From Saprospirales bacterium (GTDB lineage: Bacteria > Bacteroidota > Bacteroidia > Chitinophagales > JADJOU01), in NCBI GenBank assembly GCA_947461165.1, contig CANHJR010000060.1, forward strand, positions 1 through 7,268: 7,268 nucleotides of DNA, given 5' to 3'. A program made the translations under genes and the position numbers. The notes beneath the pieces were generated by a model that worked only from the letters and a program-made list of their open reading frames with translations, was not told the DNA's origin and did not search any database. Of this stretch, positions 6,625 to 7,268 are shown in pieces. The number at the start of each line of letters is the position of its first letter. Position 1 is the first letter of the stretch.

Positions 6625-6666
6625 AATGTTTTTATTTAATAAATGAGTGAATGTTTCTTTTGTTAT

Positions 6667-7011
6667 CTATTCTTCATAACCACTTTTGATTACTGTTGAT
6701 ATCATTTTGAATTGTTCGGTAGCCGTAAAACTATGTTTAGAATGAGCTGGAATGATAATACCTTCTCCCAATTTTAAGAGAATTGATTTACTTTCAATAT
6801 TCACTTCCGTAGCACCATCTATTATTTGTACATACGTATCGAAAGGTATGGATTTTTCACCCAACTCTTCACCAATGGGCATAGAAATGGCAGTTATGTT
6901 TCCAGTTGTTTTTTTTATTATGGTTCTACTTAGGACGGCATTTGGAATATACTCCACGATTTCAATTATAATATGTGGTTTACCTTTTTCTAGTTCCGAG
7001 TTATTCTTCAT
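6667..7011 (-). CDS. Small cupin-domain protein with degenerate metal site
   Basis: A 114-residue single-domain protein with the RmlC-like cupin fold. The core runs from PIGEELGEKSIPFDTYVQII (45-64) through DGATEVNIESK (65-75) and LGEGIIIPAHSKHSF (81-95) to FKMISTVIK (101-109). Cupin motif 2 is recognisable (Gly82, Pro88, His93). Motif 1 lacks its usual histidines: the position that is often His in related EHxxPFD sequences is Lys53. Metal binding is therefore probably weak or absent, and the protein may bind a small ligand or act as a sensor or scaffold. The N-terminal 10 to 15 residues are polar with no signal, so it is cytosolic. The start at 7011 lies one base after the stop of the universal stress protein gene, which means tight co-transcription and probably translational coupling. 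Small cupins of this kind often sit beside universal stress proteins in Bacteroidota; the reaction, if any, is unknown. Confidence 0.85.
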   Translation of the reverse strand: MKNNSELEKGKPHIIIEIVEYIPNAVLSRTIIKKTTGNITAISMPIGEELGEKSIPFDTYVQIIDGATEVNIESKSILLKLGEGIIIPAHSKHSFTATEQFKMISTVIKSGYEE

Positions 7012-7012
7012 G

Positions 7013-7268
7013 TTATGAGGATTTTGTTGGTATGATATAAATGGGCACGGTGGAATGTTTGATTATTTTGTGTGCAGTGCTACCGAGGAAAAACTCTTCG
7101 ATACCACCTTTGCTCTTCGTCCCGATTACGATCATATCGAAGTGTTCTTTTTGCACCTTTCCTAGGATGTTGTCTGTTATATCTCCGTGCAATACACTTG
7201 TATGAATTTCATTATCCTCAAGGTGCATTGTCGTTTTGGTTAAAAACTGCTTAGCATATTTTTCAATA
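7013..7268 (-). CDS. Universal stress protein (UspA family), C-terminal part only (partial)
   Basis: The frame is open from the window edge to the stop at 7015-7013, so the true start lies outside and the internal ATG at 7228 is not the start. About 84 residues are visible, beginning IEKYAKQFLTKT. They include the usual Usp segment VLHGDITDNILGKVQ, the strand FDMIVIGTKSKGG, then IEEFFLGSTAHKIIKHS and the closing strand VPIYIIPTK. This is the C-terminal half of a Usp domain, whose members are cytosolic nucleotide-binding stress proteins. The ATP-binding signature is normally G-2x-G-9x-G-(S/T). Here it reads G-TK-S, then nine residues, then GS, so the second glycine is serine. Many Bacteroidota Usps are tandem two-domain proteins of about 280 residues, and this may be the second domain. 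The cupin gene follows after one base. Confidence 0.9.
   Translation of the reverse strand, partial: IEKYAKQFLTKTTMHLEDNEIHTSVLHGDITDNILGKVQKEHFDMIVIGTKSKGGIEEFFLGSTAHKIIKHSTVPIYIIPTKSS

Noticed and set aside
6328..6626. Plus-strand ORFs of 80 and 66 codons
   Set aside because: Both are antisense to ldhA and to the lysine-rich gene; their phenylalanine/leucine richness is the complement of lysine codons.
6631..6643. AT-only inverted repeat TTTAT-TTA-ATAAA before the lysine-rich gene
   Set aside because: It is made only of A and T in an AT-rich gap and is easily a chance palindrome.
6752..7254. Plus-strand ORFs of 88 and 60 codons opposite the cupin and Usp genes
   Set aside because: The minus-strand frames encode recognised domains; the antisense products have no recognisable features.

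Overview
The window reads as AT-rich chromosomal DNA from a member of the Bacteroidota. The evidence is a TonB-dependent receptor with an N-terminal carboxypeptidase-regulatory-like domain, a beta-helix cell-surface protein of a type common in that phylum, no clear Shine-Dalgarno sequences, and a TAnnTTTG promoter element. I cannot name the genus. Every gene I can support lies on the minus strand, so the text below runs from high to low coordinates.

Right part (7268 to about 4080) is a stress and fermentation gene set. It starts with the C-terminal half of a universal stress protein cut by the window edge. One base after its stop comes a small cupin protein. Then follow a 43-residue lysine-rich protein too short for routine gene calling, a full-length NAD-dependent D-lactate dehydrogenase (ldhA), a six-helix membrane protein of unknown function, and a membrane-anchored SOUL-type haem-binding protein. 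The gaps are 1, 42, 57, 106 and 96 bases, so at least the first four may be co-transcribed. The two larger gaps hold short inverted repeats that could be operators. The mixture (stress protein, D-lactate formation, haem binding) resembles low-oxygen or general-stress clusters, but no regulator is visible.

Middle (4079 to 3737) is mostly non-coding. It holds a probable 43-codon small gene (3879-4010) and, after it, the clearest regulatory signal in the window: four RTAACR hexamers in direct repeat at exact 11-bp steps (3770-3808). This is the architecture of a PhoB/PhoP box. A TAnnTTTG -7 element lies at 3741-3748, only a few bases before the next start codon.

Left part (3736 to 1) is a two-gene unit: a 940-residue TonB-dependent receptor and, 30 bases after its stop, a secreted beta-helix protein cut by the window edge (294 residues visible). 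The Pho-box-like array suggests that this pair is switched on by phosphate starvation and imports a phosphorus-containing nutrient across the outer membrane, with the beta-helix protein as a possible surface partner in place of SusD. This is inference from the promoter; neither protein has a motif that reveals the substrate.
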